Positions 42,016 through 50,744 of a stretch of DNA of 64,000 nt are shown in pieces. Position numbers and translations under genes: made by a program. The notes below the pieces were generated by a model. It did no database searches. It had not been told where the DNA came from and was given only the letters and a program-made list of their open reading frames with translations. How positions within the stretch are numbered: position 1 is the stretch's first letter; each line of letters starts with the position of its first letter. Origin of the DNA: G965267605 sp965267605 (GTDB lineage Bacteria; Bacteroidota; Bacteroidia; Flavobacteriales_E; Vicingaceae); the NCBI GenBank assembly GCA_965267605.1, contig OZ254088.1, positions 1,240,001 to 1,304,000 on the forward strand, read 5' to 3'.

Positions 42016-42564
42016 TTGGCGGCCCCTCATACATACACGCAGGAAGATTTTACTGAAGTCTATGACGAACACTTCTCTACGATCTTCAACTATTGCTACC
42101 GTAGGACCGGGAACTTTGATGTGGCCAGGGATGTGACGGCTGAAACCTTCCTGAAAGCCTACCTGAACATCCACAAGTTTGTCTACAAAGGTGTTCCCAT
42201 CTCCAGCTGGCTTTACCGTATAGCTATCAATGAGATTAATATGTACTATCGGGCGAAAAAGTACCGCCCTTCCCTCCTTTCAGAACTCCCGGAGAGCGCA
42301 AGATCGAGGACACCAGAACTGCTTACGGACGAACGAAATGCCGCTGAATGGGAAATGGAACAACACCGGCAGTTCATTGAAGTACAACGGTTGCTGAAAC
42401 AACTTCCGATCAAGTACCAGGAGGTCATCAGCCTGAAATACTTCGAAAAACTGAAGACCAGAGAGATCAGTGAAATATTAAAGAAGCCTGAAGGCACCAT
42501 CAAATCACTGCTTTCACGGGGAATACAACAACTCAAAAGACAATTGGAACGCAACCAAAACTAA
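42016..42564 (+). CDS. ECF-type RNA polymerase sigma factor
   Basis: A 182 aa sigma-70 family protein. Region 2 is FTEVYDEHFSTIFNYCYRRTGNFDVARDVTAETFLKA-like with the DVAxDVTAETF helix; the region 4 helix-turn-helix is LPIKYQEVISLKYFEKLKTR with EISEILKKPEGTIKSLLSRG. It probably directs RNA polymerase to a small regulon. The start is TTG at 42016, because an in-frame TAA lies just upstream and the next ATG falls inside region 2. The following gene encodes a membrane protein, a likely regulator of this sigma factor. Confidence 0.85.
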   Translation: MAAPHTYTQEDFTEVYDEHFSTIFNYCYRRTGNFDVARDVTAETFLKAYLNIHKFVYKGVPISSWLYRIAINEINMYYRAKKYRPSLLSELPESARSRTPELLTDERNAAEWEMEQHRQFIEVQRLLKQLPIKYQEVISLKYFEKLKTREISEILKKPEGTIKSLLSRGIQQLKRQLERNQN

Positions 42565-42577
42565 AACCACGCATTGT

Positions 42578-43051
42578 ATGGATGAGAACCTTGAAAAAAC
42601 ACTGAGAAACATGGAACAACCCACAGTTAACGTATCCAGCCACCAAAAAGAGTTCAGGCTCACTATTCTCAATACCAAAAGATCAGCGATTGCGGGGACA
42701 CTATTCCTGCTCCTGCCATTCCTTTTCCTTACCGGAGTGATCTTCAAACATTACCTCCAAATGGACTTGAGCCTTTTCACATCCGTTTATGAATGGATTG
42801 GTGAAGTAGATCGAAAATACGGAGACAACTCTATTCTCAATTGGGTCATTCGTATACTATTGCTCTTCGGGCCCTTGATCGCGATTGGCCTTAATCTGCT
42901 CAGTATCCTGCATGTGAGATATGAAAGATCTTCCAAAGAGATCATTACTTCCATCAAATTGAAATGGCTGAATCTGTCCATTATCCTTGGCTGCGGACTG
43001 ATCTTCGCGATCTTCTTTCTTTATCTGGTGGTGGAAAATGCTGGCAGTTGA
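42578..43051 (+). CDS. Membrane protein, probable partner of the ECF sigma factor
   Basis: A 157 aa protein: a 37-residue hydrophilic N-terminus (MDENLEKTLRNMEQPTVNVS), then three membrane segments at about 38-58, 86-108 and 130-152. The N-terminus is short, as in small membrane anti-sigma factors. It begins 13 bases after the sigma gene. The anti-sigma role is inferred from gene order and topology; no ASD domain motif is evident. Confidence 0.6.
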   Translation: MDENLEKTLRNMEQPTVNVSSHQKEFRLTILNTKRSAIAGTLFLLLPFLFLTGVIFKHYLQMDLSLFTSVYEWIGEVDRKYGDNSILNWVIRILLLFGPLIAIGLNLLSILHVRYERSSKEIITSIKLKWLNLSIILGCGLIFAIFFLYLVVENAGS

Positions 43052-43086
43052 TCGAGCCATTCCAAGCTAAGTGCGATTTAGATCAG

Positions 43087-43115
43087 ACCCGTTCCCTCAG
43101 AACGGGTTTTCTATT
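43087..43115 (+). terminator. Terminator of the sigma factor operon
   Basis: ACCCGTTC, five-base loop, GAACGGGT: a perfect 8-bp stem followed by TTTTCTATTTT. Confidence 0.85.
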
Positions 43116-43133
43116 TTCAAACTGCCCGATGAA

Positions 43134-43595
43134 CTATTGCTTCAGCGCCTGATCCATCACCAAGCTCCGCACCTTGATGTTCTTCTTTATCCGCTTACCA
43201 TTCAAAAATAATGGAGGAACCACTCCTTTCCAGCGGTTATCCATAACCCTTGGCTCTCCACTCGAAGCAATGATGATCTTGGATGTATTGATACTTCGGT
43301 CTTTTCTAACCTTCACTTTGGATAATGGTGCTCGTGTATCTCTCTTAAGTACATGGTAAGTAGATTCTCCAAAAGGATATTCCTTCCAATAGATTTCCAA
43401 CTCATACTCACCCTTTTCATTGGTTGTGAAAGTGTACTCCTCCTGATTGTACGTAGCCACAAAGGAGGTATTCACCTGAGCAGTCTTTGTCTTTTTGTCA
43501 ATAACGATTCCATGCAAAGAATAACTCCCTGTCCTCCAGTTGCTGCATGAAGCAAGCAACGCACCCAAAGTCAATAGGATAAATGCAGAGCGCAT
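43134..43595 (-). CDS. Lipoprotein, carboxypeptidase-regulatory-like
   Basis: A 153 aa protein with a lipoprotein signal peptide (MRSAFILLTLGALLASC; lipidated Cys17). The mature part has SLHGIVIDKKTKTAQVNTSF and the later EYTFTTNEKGEYELEI, a pattern of carboxypeptidase-regulatory-like or Cna-B-like beta domains (GxVxD, then GxYxL). The family is common in Bacteroidetes envelope proteins. It is monocistronic, convergent with the sigma factor operon. Confidence 0.6.
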   Translation of the reverse strand: MRSAFILLTLGALLASCSNWRTGSYSLHGIVIDKKTKTAQVNTSFVATYNQEEYTFTTNEKGEYELEIYWKEYPFGESTYHVLKRDTRAPLSKVKVRKDRSINTSKIIIASSGEPRVMDNRWKGVVPPLFLNGKRIKKNIKVRSLVMDQALKQ

Positions 43596-43690
43596 AACAC
43601 CAATTTACTGAATTTCAAGGGGTTTCTTACAATGGTCTACAAAGTAGTTCTCCTTCTGATAATCGTGGATGTGGAGTAAGGTCATTTTCT

Positions 43691-44794
43691 TTACTCAGAA
43701 AGCGCCTGATTCACCAGGATCAACTCATCGATGTTCTCCCGATCTATCATCCCAACCAACTTAGAGCGTTTGAATACCGGTCCAATAGAGAATCCTTTGG
43801 TCACCATCTTCTGATACACGTCCTTGAGCGCCATATCTGGATCCAGTTCCAGAAAATCTGAGTTCATAGCCTTACTAACAGGAACTTCCTTACCAAACTC
43901 ACTTAGACCTTCAATAAGGCCCTTCCTCGTTAGCACACCTACCACCTGGCTTTGATCTCCAATCAGAAATTCCTGCTCTTGTCCATCCAGCAATAGATCT
44001 ACAGCTTTCCCCAAAGTATCTTCGGGTGTAAGGATGCTGTACTTCGTCATCAACACGTCCTGTACCCTATAGTTGGCAAGAATGCTCTTTGTTGTTTCAA
44101 AAGATGCTTCCCCACCAGCACCCAGAAAGATGAATACACCAATGAATATCAACCAGAAATTGGAAAAGAAGCCAGCGAAAACAAACAGAATTGCCATGAA
44201 CTGTCCAACCCGGGCAGCTATCCTGGTGGCCACTACCCGATCCATAACATGACTAAGCATAGCCCGAAGCACCCTACCACCATCCATTGGAAATGCAGGA
44301 ATTAGATTGAAGACGACCAGAACTATGTTCACCAGCATTAGGTTGAAAAGGAAGTGCCCTTCCCCCAACATTGTTCCACCACTCTCCTGTAACGCCTGCA
44401 GGTCTTCCCAATTCAATAGCCCACCCGTCACTTTGAGATACAGGTACAACCCTACTGCGATTACTACATTGACCATCGGGCCCATTATGGCAACCCATAG
44501 CTCCTGCGAAGGCTTTTCAGGCATTTTCTCCATGTTGGCTAACCCACCAATGGGAAGAATCGTGATGTTCTTGGTTTTGATTCCAAAGCGCCTGGCGGTT
44601 AAAGCATGTCCAAGCTCATGCAGTATTACACAAACAAAGATCGTGAGTATGAATCCTACACCTATGAGCGCATCCAACAGATCACTTCCCTGCCGAAAAT
44701 GTGATATCAGAATCCACGCAATAAGAATGATAAAGGTCCAGTGGATGTATATCCTGATCCCCGAGACCGACCCTAATGAAAGCGACCACTTCAT
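43691..44794 (-). CDS. Site-2 protease (M50) with CBS domains
   Basis: A 367 aa intramembrane metalloprotease. The zinc motif HELGH is at residues 59-63 and the second motif is NLIPAFPMDGGRVLRAML. At least five membrane segments span 15-215. Residues about 235-365 form a CBS pair (YSILTPEDTLGKAVDLLLDG, MNSDFLELDPDMALKDVYQK), which in this subgroup senses adenine nucleotides. The substrate is unknown, but release of anti-sigma or regulatory proteins is a known role of the family. It follows the DUF1508 gene by three bases. Confidence 0.88.
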   Translation of the reverse strand: MKWSLSLGSVSGIRIYIHWTFIILIAWILISHFRQGSDLLDALIGVGFILTIFVCVILHELGHALTARRFGIKTKNITILPIGGLANMEKMPEKPSQELWVAIMGPMVNVVIAVGLYLYLKVTGGLLNWEDLQALQESGGTMLGEGHFLFNLMLVNIVLVVFNLIPAFPMDGGRVLRAMLSHVMDRVVATRIAARVGQFMAILFVFAGFFSNFWLIFIGVFIFLGAGGEASFETTKSILANYRVQDVLMTKYSILTPEDTLGKAVDLLLDGQEQEFLIGDQSQVVGVLTRKGLIEGLSEFGKEVPVSKAMNSDFLELDPDMALKDVYQKMVTKGFSIGPVFKRSKLVGMIDRENIDELILVNQALSE

Positions 44795-44797
44795 GAA

Positions 44798-44956
44798 TTA
44801 CTCGCCTGTATATCCGTGACGTTTCGCATTAGCAACACAATCCAGACGATTCTTATACCCTTCTGTTGCAGCGCCCACTACCCTACCGTTAGATGCGGTC
44901 CTTCGCCAACGCCATTCTCCTTTGACGTCTTTATAAATTTCCCATTTGTCTTCCAT
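44798..44956 (-). CDS. Small DUF1508 (YegP-like) protein
   Basis: A 52 aa protein, ATG at 44956, TAA at 44800-44798. It reads MEDKWEIYKDVKGEWRWRRT, then SNGRVVGAATEGYKNRLDCV, and ends HGYTGE. This is the single-repeat DUF1508/YegP pattern (FxxYxDxxGxWRWRxxASNG). DUF1508 proteins are small, of uncertain function, sometimes stress-induced. It ends three bases before the start of the site-2 protease, so the two are co-translated. Confidence 0.82.
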   Translation of the reverse strand: MEDKWEIYKDVKGEWRWRRTASNGRVVGAATEGYKNRLDCVANAKRHGYTGE

Positions 44957-45082
44957 AGCTATGAGGTTTTGTCAAATCTCCAGCTATGTGACGCTGATTC
45001 CAATGAGGATTGAATGAAGTGTAATTGACATTGGTCAGGATCCTGACTCAAACAATGTGCTCGCGAATCGATGACTTCAACC

Positions 45083-47260
45083 TTAAATCCTTACACCGAT
45101 GAAGCACACATCATCAATTTGCTCCAAATCTCCCCTCCATTCCTCGAAGCGCTGATCCAGCAAAGCTGATTGCTTTTCCATGGGGACATCAGTGAACTCG
45201 CCCAGGAGTTCCTTGAGCTTTCTATACTTGAATTTCTTGCCTTTATCGCCTCCAAACTGGTCGGCATAGCCATCGGTAAAGATGTAGATCGTATCACCTG
45301 CTGTTAAATTCACTGTCCTTTGGGTAAACGGCTTTGGATTCACATGCTCGCCAACAGGCTGCTTGTCACCTTTGAATTCATACAACATCTTGTTGGCGGA
45401 TGTGCCATCTCCATCCAATGCCATCACGTTATCAGCTTCATGGTTTCCAGCGGACACCAACCATAACGGATTGTTGGCTCCAGCAAACTTCAACGTGTTT
45501 CCACTCAACGCACACAACGCTATGTCCATACCATCCTTGATCTCTTCATCGCTTTCCTCAAAATGCTCGGCCACCAATTCCCTGGTCTTGTTCAGTATCT
45601 GATCTGGCTCCGTCAGGCCAAACTCCCTCACAGATCTATTAAGCGCATTATGACATACCACACTGACCATGGCACCCGGCACACCATGCCCTGTACAATC
45701 GGCCGCAGCAAAGAAACAGGTGCCTGGAATGGTATCCATCCAATAGAAATCACCCGCTACAATATCCTTGGGTTTGTAGTAAATGAAACTGTCCTTCAAA
45801 TGCTCCTTTACTAATCTGGTATTGGGCAAAATGGCATTCTGGATACGTTTGGCATAGGTGATTGAGGCAGTGATTTCCCGGTTCTTCTCTTCTACCTGCA
45901 ACTTCTGACGCTCAGTCACTTCTTTCTGCTTTCGGGTGCTCCTGTAGCGGATAAAGACAAACAGAAGAATGATCACAACTACAAGGAGTCCTGCGCCAAC
46001 TGCAATGTTGAAGACCTGATGTCTGGCCTTATCCAATTCGGCTAAGTCATTCAGATGCTGCAATTCAGCTTCGTGCGCGGCATCCTTTACAGCTCTTTCC
46101 TTGTCATACTCATACTTCATCTGCTGCCGCAAGATCTCCTTCTCATTCTCAGCTGTTTCCACACTGTCCTTGCTGTTCATGTACAACTCATGCATGGCCA
46201 GGGCTTTATTACCGTTACCCATTTTCTTGTAGACACCATACAGGAGCTGACTGGCATCCCTTATGGTTGCATTTGAGCCCAACTCACGTCCTAAACGCAG
46301 TCCCTGATTCCCATATTCCTCAGCACGAGAAAGGGTTCCCAGTGCATCGTAAACAAGACCTCCTTTAATGAACCCTTCTGCCAGCTCCCTTTTCAATCCC
46401 GATCTTTCGGCCACCTCTATGGCCTTCTCCGCATAGATAACAGCCTCCTTAAGTTTCTGATCAACACCTTGTCGCTCACCAGCCTTGTTCATCTCTTCTA
46501 CCTGGTCGTAAAGGACGTTGCATATCCCCAGATAGATCTGCGCCAATGACTGGTAGTGGTCAGATTTCAGAGCTGCCTCCTCCCCTTTCCTGTAATATTC
46601 CAACGCAAGGTCATACTCGTCTTCGTTCAGCGCACAAACACCGAGATTCTGGTTACTCACTGCAACACCATGTAACATCCCATTGCGCGCATAGATCTCC
46701 TGACATTTTTGAAAATATGCTTTAGCATTGCTGATATCTCCCTGAGTCAAGTAGATCATCGCAATGTTGTTCATTGGGCTGGCAACGTTGTTCGTATCGC
46801 CTGCCTCCTCGCATTTGGTGATGGCTTTGATGAAATGCTCTATCGCCTTGGGTAGGTCTCCCACATCCTGGTATATCAATCCAAGGTTGTTATAGGTAGA
46901 AGCAATATTCAGATAGTTCCCTGAATTGGCCAACCACAATTCCAGGTTTTGATTGAACAAGGCCTTTGCCTCCTCGTACCTTCCCGCAGAACGAAGGATC
47001 ATGGCTTTCGCATTACGGGCATGCATCCTGGCTTCCTCCATCTTTTTCTCCTCCGTCCAATTCAACAGTTCCTCAACGAAGATCAGCGCAGAATCAGTAT
47101 CACGGAAGGCATAACCGTTCCAGATCAGACTCGTCATAGCTTGCGCGCGGATAGAGTCCGGCTTTGATTCATCCATCCAAATAGCACGCAAAGTATCCTG
47201 TCTGTTTGCAGAAGCAACAGTGGTGACCAACAAAAGAAATATGAAGAGTATTCGCCTCAC
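45083..47260 (-). CDS. TPR sensor with SpoIIE/PP2C-type phosphatase domain (copy 3)
   Basis: A 725 aa protein starting at GTG 47260. Signal peptide (to about residue 19, ASA), TPRs over about 70-330, coiled coil, one membrane segment at about 418-436, coiled coil, and a C-terminal SpoIIE-type phosphatase with AGDFYWM, ADCTGHGVPGAMVSV, FTDGYADQFGG and IDDVCFIGVRI. It resembles copy 2 (35765) closely in the phosphatase domain. The 126 bases between its end and the DUF1508 gene show no terminator. Confidence 0.88.
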   Translation of the reverse strand: MRRILFIFLLLVTTVASANRQDTLRAIWMDESKPDSIRAQAMTSLIWNGYAFRDTDSALIFVEELLNWTEEKKMEEARMHARNAKAMILRSAGRYEEAKALFNQNLELWLANSGNYLNIASTYNNLGLIYQDVGDLPKAIEHFIKAITKCEEAGDTNNVASPMNNIAMIYLTQGDISNAKAYFQKCQEIYARNGMLHGVAVSNQNLGVCALNEDEYDLALEYYRKGEEAALKSDHYQSLAQIYLGICNVLYDQVEEMNKAGERQGVDQKLKEAVIYAEKAIEVAERSGLKRELAEGFIKGGLVYDALGTLSRAEEYGNQGLRLGRELGSNATIRDASQLLYGVYKKMGNGNKALAMHELYMNSKDSVETAENEKEILRQQMKYEYDKERAVKDAAHEAELQHLNDLAELDKARHQVFNIAVGAGLLVVVIILLFVFIRYRSTRKQKEVTERQKLQVEEKNREITASITYAKRIQNAILPNTRLVKEHLKDSFIYYKPKDIVAGDFYWMDTIPGTCFFAAADCTGHGVPGAMVSVVCHNALNRSVREFGLTEPDQILNKTRELVAEHFEESDEEIKDGMDIALCALSGNTLKFAGANNPLWLVSAGNHEADNVMALDGDGTSANKMLYEFKGDKQPVGEHVNPKPFTQRTVNLTAGDTIYIFTDGYADQFGGDKGKKFKYRKLKELLGEFTDVPMEKQSALLDQRFEEWRGDLEQIDDVCFIGVRI

Positions 47261-47357
47261 CGAACTAAGGTAATGCTTTCCAAAGGTTGAACACTACCTA
47301 CAGTCCAGCTTCACATCATTAATAAGAGAAATGGCACTTGAACAGAGGAGACTCTCC

Positions 47358-47771
47358 TCAATGCGGCAACCTGGACTTCAACAGACCATAAACATATACA
47401 CCGAGTAAGGCGGCTAGAATTGCCAGTAGCATTACGCCATATCCAGACCCAACCAAGGCGTATAGCGGCCCGGGGCAAGCTCCTGTAAGCGCCCAGCCTA
47501 AACCAAAGATGATGCCTCCTACCAGATTTCCGACCTTGTTAAATGGTTTGGGCTTTGGATCAATAAGGTCTCCGGTAAATGACTTTACCTTCATTTTTCT
47601 AAGCACAAACAACGACAGAGCACCCGTTACCACTGCTCCGCCTATCACTCCGTACATATGAAAGCTCTCAAACCAGAACATTTCCTGAATCCTGAACCAG
47701 GAAATTACCTCGGCTTTAACCAGAACTATTCCGAAGAACAATCCGAGTAACAATGCTATCCCCTTTCTCAT
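47358..47771 (-). CDS. YeeE/YedE family protein, C-terminal half protein (DUF6691-like)
   Basis: Start set at ATG 47771 (MRKGIALLLGLFFGIVLVK) in an ATGA overlap with the gene before; 137 aa, four membrane segments. The conserved WALTGACPGPLYALVGSG motif carries the cysteine thought to help pass thiosulfate or sulfur species through YeeE-type transporters. Together with the next entry it makes a split two-gene transporter. It is the last gene of the sulfur cluster. Confidence 0.82.
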   Translation of the reverse strand: MRKGIALLLGLFFGIVLVKAEVISWFRIQEMFWFESFHMYGVIGGAVVTGALSLFVLRKMKVKSFTGDLIDPKPKPFNKVGNLVGGIIFGLGWALTGACPGPLYALVGSGYGVMLLAILAALLGVYVYGLLKSRLPH

Positions 47772-48343
47772 AACAAAGACATAATTGAAGGCAACACCAA
47801 CCAACTAACGATCAATCCACCTATAAAGAATCCAATGGTGGCCACGAGCGATCCCAAATTCAACATGCTAAGTCCCATAATGGCGTGCCCTGAAGTACAC
47901 CCATTCGCATAGCGTGTTCCGAAACCCACCAGGAATCCTCCCAGAACTACCATGATCCAACCTAATGGATGTGTCATCATATTCCAGTTGAAGACCTCAT
48001 GTGGAAGCAGTCCATGAAAATCAGTGAGTCCCATGCCCTCCAACTTGCTCTTCGTATCAGCGGAAATCTGCACTGCATCCGTATTCGGGAAGAATAAATA
48101 GACCAATGCAGCTCCGCCAATAACGCCAGCCGTAAATATTAAACTCCAGCTCTCCTTCTTCCAGTCGTAATTGAAATAGTCCAATTTCGTTGGTACACAC
48201 ATCGCGCACACGTGCCTCATAGAGCTGGACACCCCAAAAGGTTTGTTTAGAAATACCAAAAGTGCCGGGACCATAAGGCCAATCAAAGGCCCTGATACAT
48301 ACCATGGCCAGGGTTGGCTCATCCAATTCAAGAATTCATTCAT
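47768..48343 (-). CDS. YeeE/YedE family sulfur transporter, N-terminal half protein
   Basis: A 191 aa membrane protein with about five segments. The family motif ANGCTSGHAIMGLSMLN holds the conserved cysteine. Residues MRHVCAMCVPTKLDYFNYDW form a cytoplasmic or periplasmic loop with CxxC-like cysteines. YeeE/YedE proteins import thiosulfate or related sulfur compounds. It is one base after the methyltransferase gene. Confidence 0.84.
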   Translation of the reverse strand: MNEFLNWMSQPWPWYVSGPLIGLMVPALLVFLNKPFGVSSSMRHVCAMCVPTKLDYFNYDWKKESWSLIFTAGVIGGAALVYLFFPNTDAVQISADTKSKLEGMGLTDFHGLLPHEVFNWNMMTHPLGWIMVVLGGFLVGFGTRYANGCTSGHAIMGLSMLNLGSLVATIGFFIGGLIVSWLVLPSIMSLL

Positions 48344-48344
48344 C

Positions 48345-48953
48345 TTATCTCTTCTTCATGCATACCCATGCAAAGTTCTGCTCCGCTCCCTTTGGGGTAA
48401 CATGAACGTATTCGTGGTATCGCATTATTTCAAACTCCAGTTCAAATAGTTTTCTGAAAGCCCGCTCATTGTATTGCTGAACAGGCAAATTGCTGCACTT
48501 ATCCGGTCCACCAACGGCAAATGTGGCAACGATTGCCATCCCGTTTTGGGCAAGATGGTTGAGCATGACATGCTTGTACTTCAAGATGTCATCTGGATCC
48601 GTAATAAAATGAAAGGACGCCCTGTCGTGCCAAAGCCCATACTGAACATCCAGTTCAAGGTCAAGTACATCAGAAGTCATCAACTTCACTTCCTCCCTGC
48701 CCTTTAACCGTTCCGCTACGGTTTCAATGGCCTTTTCAGATATATCGACAATCGTTATGTCCTTATACCCATCTTCCAACAATGCATCACCAAGCCGTGA
48801 ATCTCCGCCTCCAATTTCAATGATCGGGGTCTGCTTAACTAAAGAAAGTTCCCGAATCAAACCCATCGATTCCTTCGGGAACTCCTGGTACCAGCTTACA
48901 CCTGAGGTGTCTCTGGTCTCAAATACATGTTGCCAGTGTGAACGGAGATTCAT
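48345..48953 (-). CDS. SAM-dependent methyltransferase, class I
   Basis: A 202 aa protein. Motif I is PIIEIGGGDSRLGDALLEDG, motif II region ITIVDISEKAIETV, then LMTSDVLDLELDVQYGLWHD. Such methyltransferases are regularly seen in Bacteroidetes sulfur clusters. A thiol or sulfide substrate would fit the context but cannot be shown from sequence. Its ATG overlaps the rhodanese stop codon (TAATG). Confidence 0.8.
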   Translation of the reverse strand: MNLRSHWQHVFETRDTSGVSWYQEFPKESMGLIRELSLVKQTPIIEIGGGDSRLGDALLEDGYKDITIVDISEKAIETVAERLKGREEVKLMTSDVLDLELDVQYGLWHDRASFHFITDPDDILKYKHVMLNHLAQNGMAIVATFAVGGPDKCSNLPVQQYNERAFRKLFELEFEIMRYHEYVHVTPKGAEQNFAWVCMKKR

Positions 48954-49264
48954 TACCCTGCATTCTTTACTCGATCAACCTTCATCCACGATCCTCCGTT
49001 CATTGCTTCAATCCCATTACTTTTCATCTCTGCTGCTGCAGATCCACTCCTGGCACCACTGGCACAACATGTAATAATTGGTTTGTTCATGTTCTTGATC
49101 TCATTCATCCTGTTTCTAATTGAATCCAGAGGAATATTGATAGCACCATTCACATGACCGCCTTTATACTCTTGAGGAGTTCTTACATCAATCACCACAG
49201 CTCCGCGCTGCAGAAAATTGCTTACCTCCTCTCCTTGATTTCCGAATAGATTGAAAAATCCCAT
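48953..49264 (-). CDS. Single-domain rhodanese
   Basis: Start set at ATG 49264 (MGFFNLFGNQGEEVSNFLQR), 103 aa. It is a stand-alone rhodanese with DVRTPQEYKGGHVNGAINIP and the catalytic Cys in CCASGARSGSAAAEM. It transfers sulfane sulfur, for example from thiosulfate or persulfides to a thiol. It lies 13 bases after the MBL-rhodanese gene. Confidence 0.88.
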   Translation of the reverse strand: MGFFNLFGNQGEEVSNFLQRGAVVIDVRTPQEYKGGHVNGAINIPLDSIRNRMNEIKNMNKPIITCCASGARSGSAAAEMKSNGIEAMNGGSWMKVDRVKNAG

Positions 49265-49277
49265 AACTCCTATGTTT

Positions 49278-50684
49278 TTAATTGTTAATAGTTGACGGAC
49301 ACACATAGTCCGTTGTTTTAATCCTGGTTTCCCTTATTGCATCAAACCCGCCTGCCACATCCACCAGGTTATCGAATCCCTTGCTTTTAAGAATACTGAT
49401 GGCGATCATCGACCGGTATCCACTTTTACAGTGAACGTGATAGAGGCGGTCTCTATCTATCTCCGAAAACCACTCAGTGATGTAGTCAAGAGGATTATTG
49501 ATAGCGTCTTCTACATGCTCAGCCTGGTATTCACTGGCCTTTCTTACATCCAGGATGTTTAAGCTTTGGTAGTTGCTTTCCAGCTCAATTGCTGGAATCG
49601 ACTCAACTGTTGAAACCATTCTGCGTTCACTTATCCAGGCTTCCATTCCACCGGAAAGGAACCCGACAGTATTGTCGTAGCCTACCCTTGCCAGTCGCGT
49701 AACAGCCTCTTCTACCCTATCTTCTTCAACAACCAGCACAATCCTTTGATCTATCTCTTCGACAAGCGCACCTACCCATGGTGCAAAGCTTCCATCAAGA
49801 CCAATGTTAATGGCTCCCGGAATGTGCGAGGAAGCGAAGATTTCAGGAGATCTGACATCCAGAATCAAAGTATTGATCTCTAATTCCGATGCTACTTCTT
49901 CAGGGGAAAGCGGAACCACCCCCTTCTCAATGACACTGTTTACATCATTGTATCCCTCCTTGTTAAGCTTCGCGTTCTTTGCGAAATATTGTGGCGGAGG
50001 CAACAAGCCGTCCGTAACTTCTTTAACAAACTCCTCCCTGGTCATATCGCTTCTTAAAGCGTAATTGCTCACCTTCTGGTGTTGTATTGTATCCCAGGTT
50101 TCAGAACTCATGTTCTTTCCACAAGCAGAACCTGCTCCATGACCTGGATACACAATGACTTCATCTGGCAGGGTCATTATCTTTTCTCTGAGCGAATCGT
50201 ACAAGTATCCTGCAAGGTCTTCCTGGGTTAACTCTGCTCCCTTCTGAGCAAGGTCTGGTCGCCCCACATCTCCGATAAACAGGGTGTCACCTGTGAATAC
50301 TGAATGTTCTTTACCGTTTTCATCGTGCAACAGGTAGCAAGAAGACTCCATAGTGTGTCCGGGGGTATGCAACACTTTTAGCACCACATCCCCCAGCTTG
50401 AGCTCTTCTGTGTCTGCTGCAATCCGAGCGTCAAACTGAGGGGTGGCATTTGGCCCGTAAACTATTTGGGCACCAGTTGCAGCAGCAAGATCCACATGCC
50501 CACTCACAAAATCCGCATGAAAGTGCGTCTCAAGTATGTACTTCAACTTCGCTCCCCTCTCCTCTATCATCGCCAAATAAGGCTCAATCTCTCTAAGTGG
50601 ATCAATAATTGCTGCTTCACCGTTACTTTCTATGTAGTAAGTGGCTTCCGCCAGGCAATCCGTATATATCTGTTCAATTTTCAT
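49278..50684 (-). CDS. MBL-fold hydrolase fused to two rhodanese domains (persulfide dioxygenase-like)
   Basis: A 468 aa fusion. Residues 1-240 are an ETHE1/glyoxalase-II-like metallo-beta-lactamase domain: THFHADFVSGH, HTPGHTMESS, FTGDTLFIGDVGRPD and VYPGHGAGSACGKN. Residues about 255-350 are a rhodanese domain without an active-site cysteine (VVEEDRVEEAVTR at that place). Residues about 365-460 are a second rhodanese with catalytic Cys in HCKSGYRSM. It probably oxidises glutathione- or low-molecular-weight persulfide and hands on sulfur. A Crp-type operator candidate (50728-50744) lies just upstream. Confidence 0.87.
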   Translation of the reverse strand: MKIEQIYTDCLAEATYYIESNGEAAIIDPLREIEPYLAMIEERGAKLKYILETHFHADFVSGHVDLAAATGAQIVYGPNATPQFDARIAADTEELKLGDVVLKVLHTPGHTMESSCYLLHDENGKEHSVFTGDTLFIGDVGRPDLAQKGAELTQEDLAGYLYDSLREKIMTLPDEVIVYPGHGAGSACGKNMSSETWDTIQHQKVSNYALRSDMTREEFVKEVTDGLLPPPQYFAKNAKLNKEGYNDVNSVIEKGVVPLSPEEVASELEINTLILDVRSPEIFASSHIPGAINIGLDGSFAPWVGALVEEIDQRIVLVVEEDRVEEAVTRLARVGYDNTVGFLSGGMEAWISERRMVSTVESIPAIELESNYQSLNILDVRKASEYQAEHVEDAINNPLDYITEWFSEIDRDRLYHVHCKSGYRSMIAISILKSKGFDNLVDVAGGFDAIRETRIKTTDYVCPSTINN

Positions 50685-50726
50685 TTCGTTTGTTTTCTCA
50701 AATTTCGCTTTCGCTCATCTCCTCCA

Positions 50727-50744
50727 CGGTGACCTAGGTTACAC
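50727..50744 (-). promoter_or_regulatory. Candidate Crp/Fnr operator upstream of the MBL-rhodanese gene
   Basis: Minus strand GTGTAAC, four bases (CTAG), GTCACCG. It shares 12 fixed bases at the same spacing with the site at 51586-51603. It overlaps the tauE stop codon, 43-60 bases before the MBL-rhodanese start codon. Confidence 0.5.
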
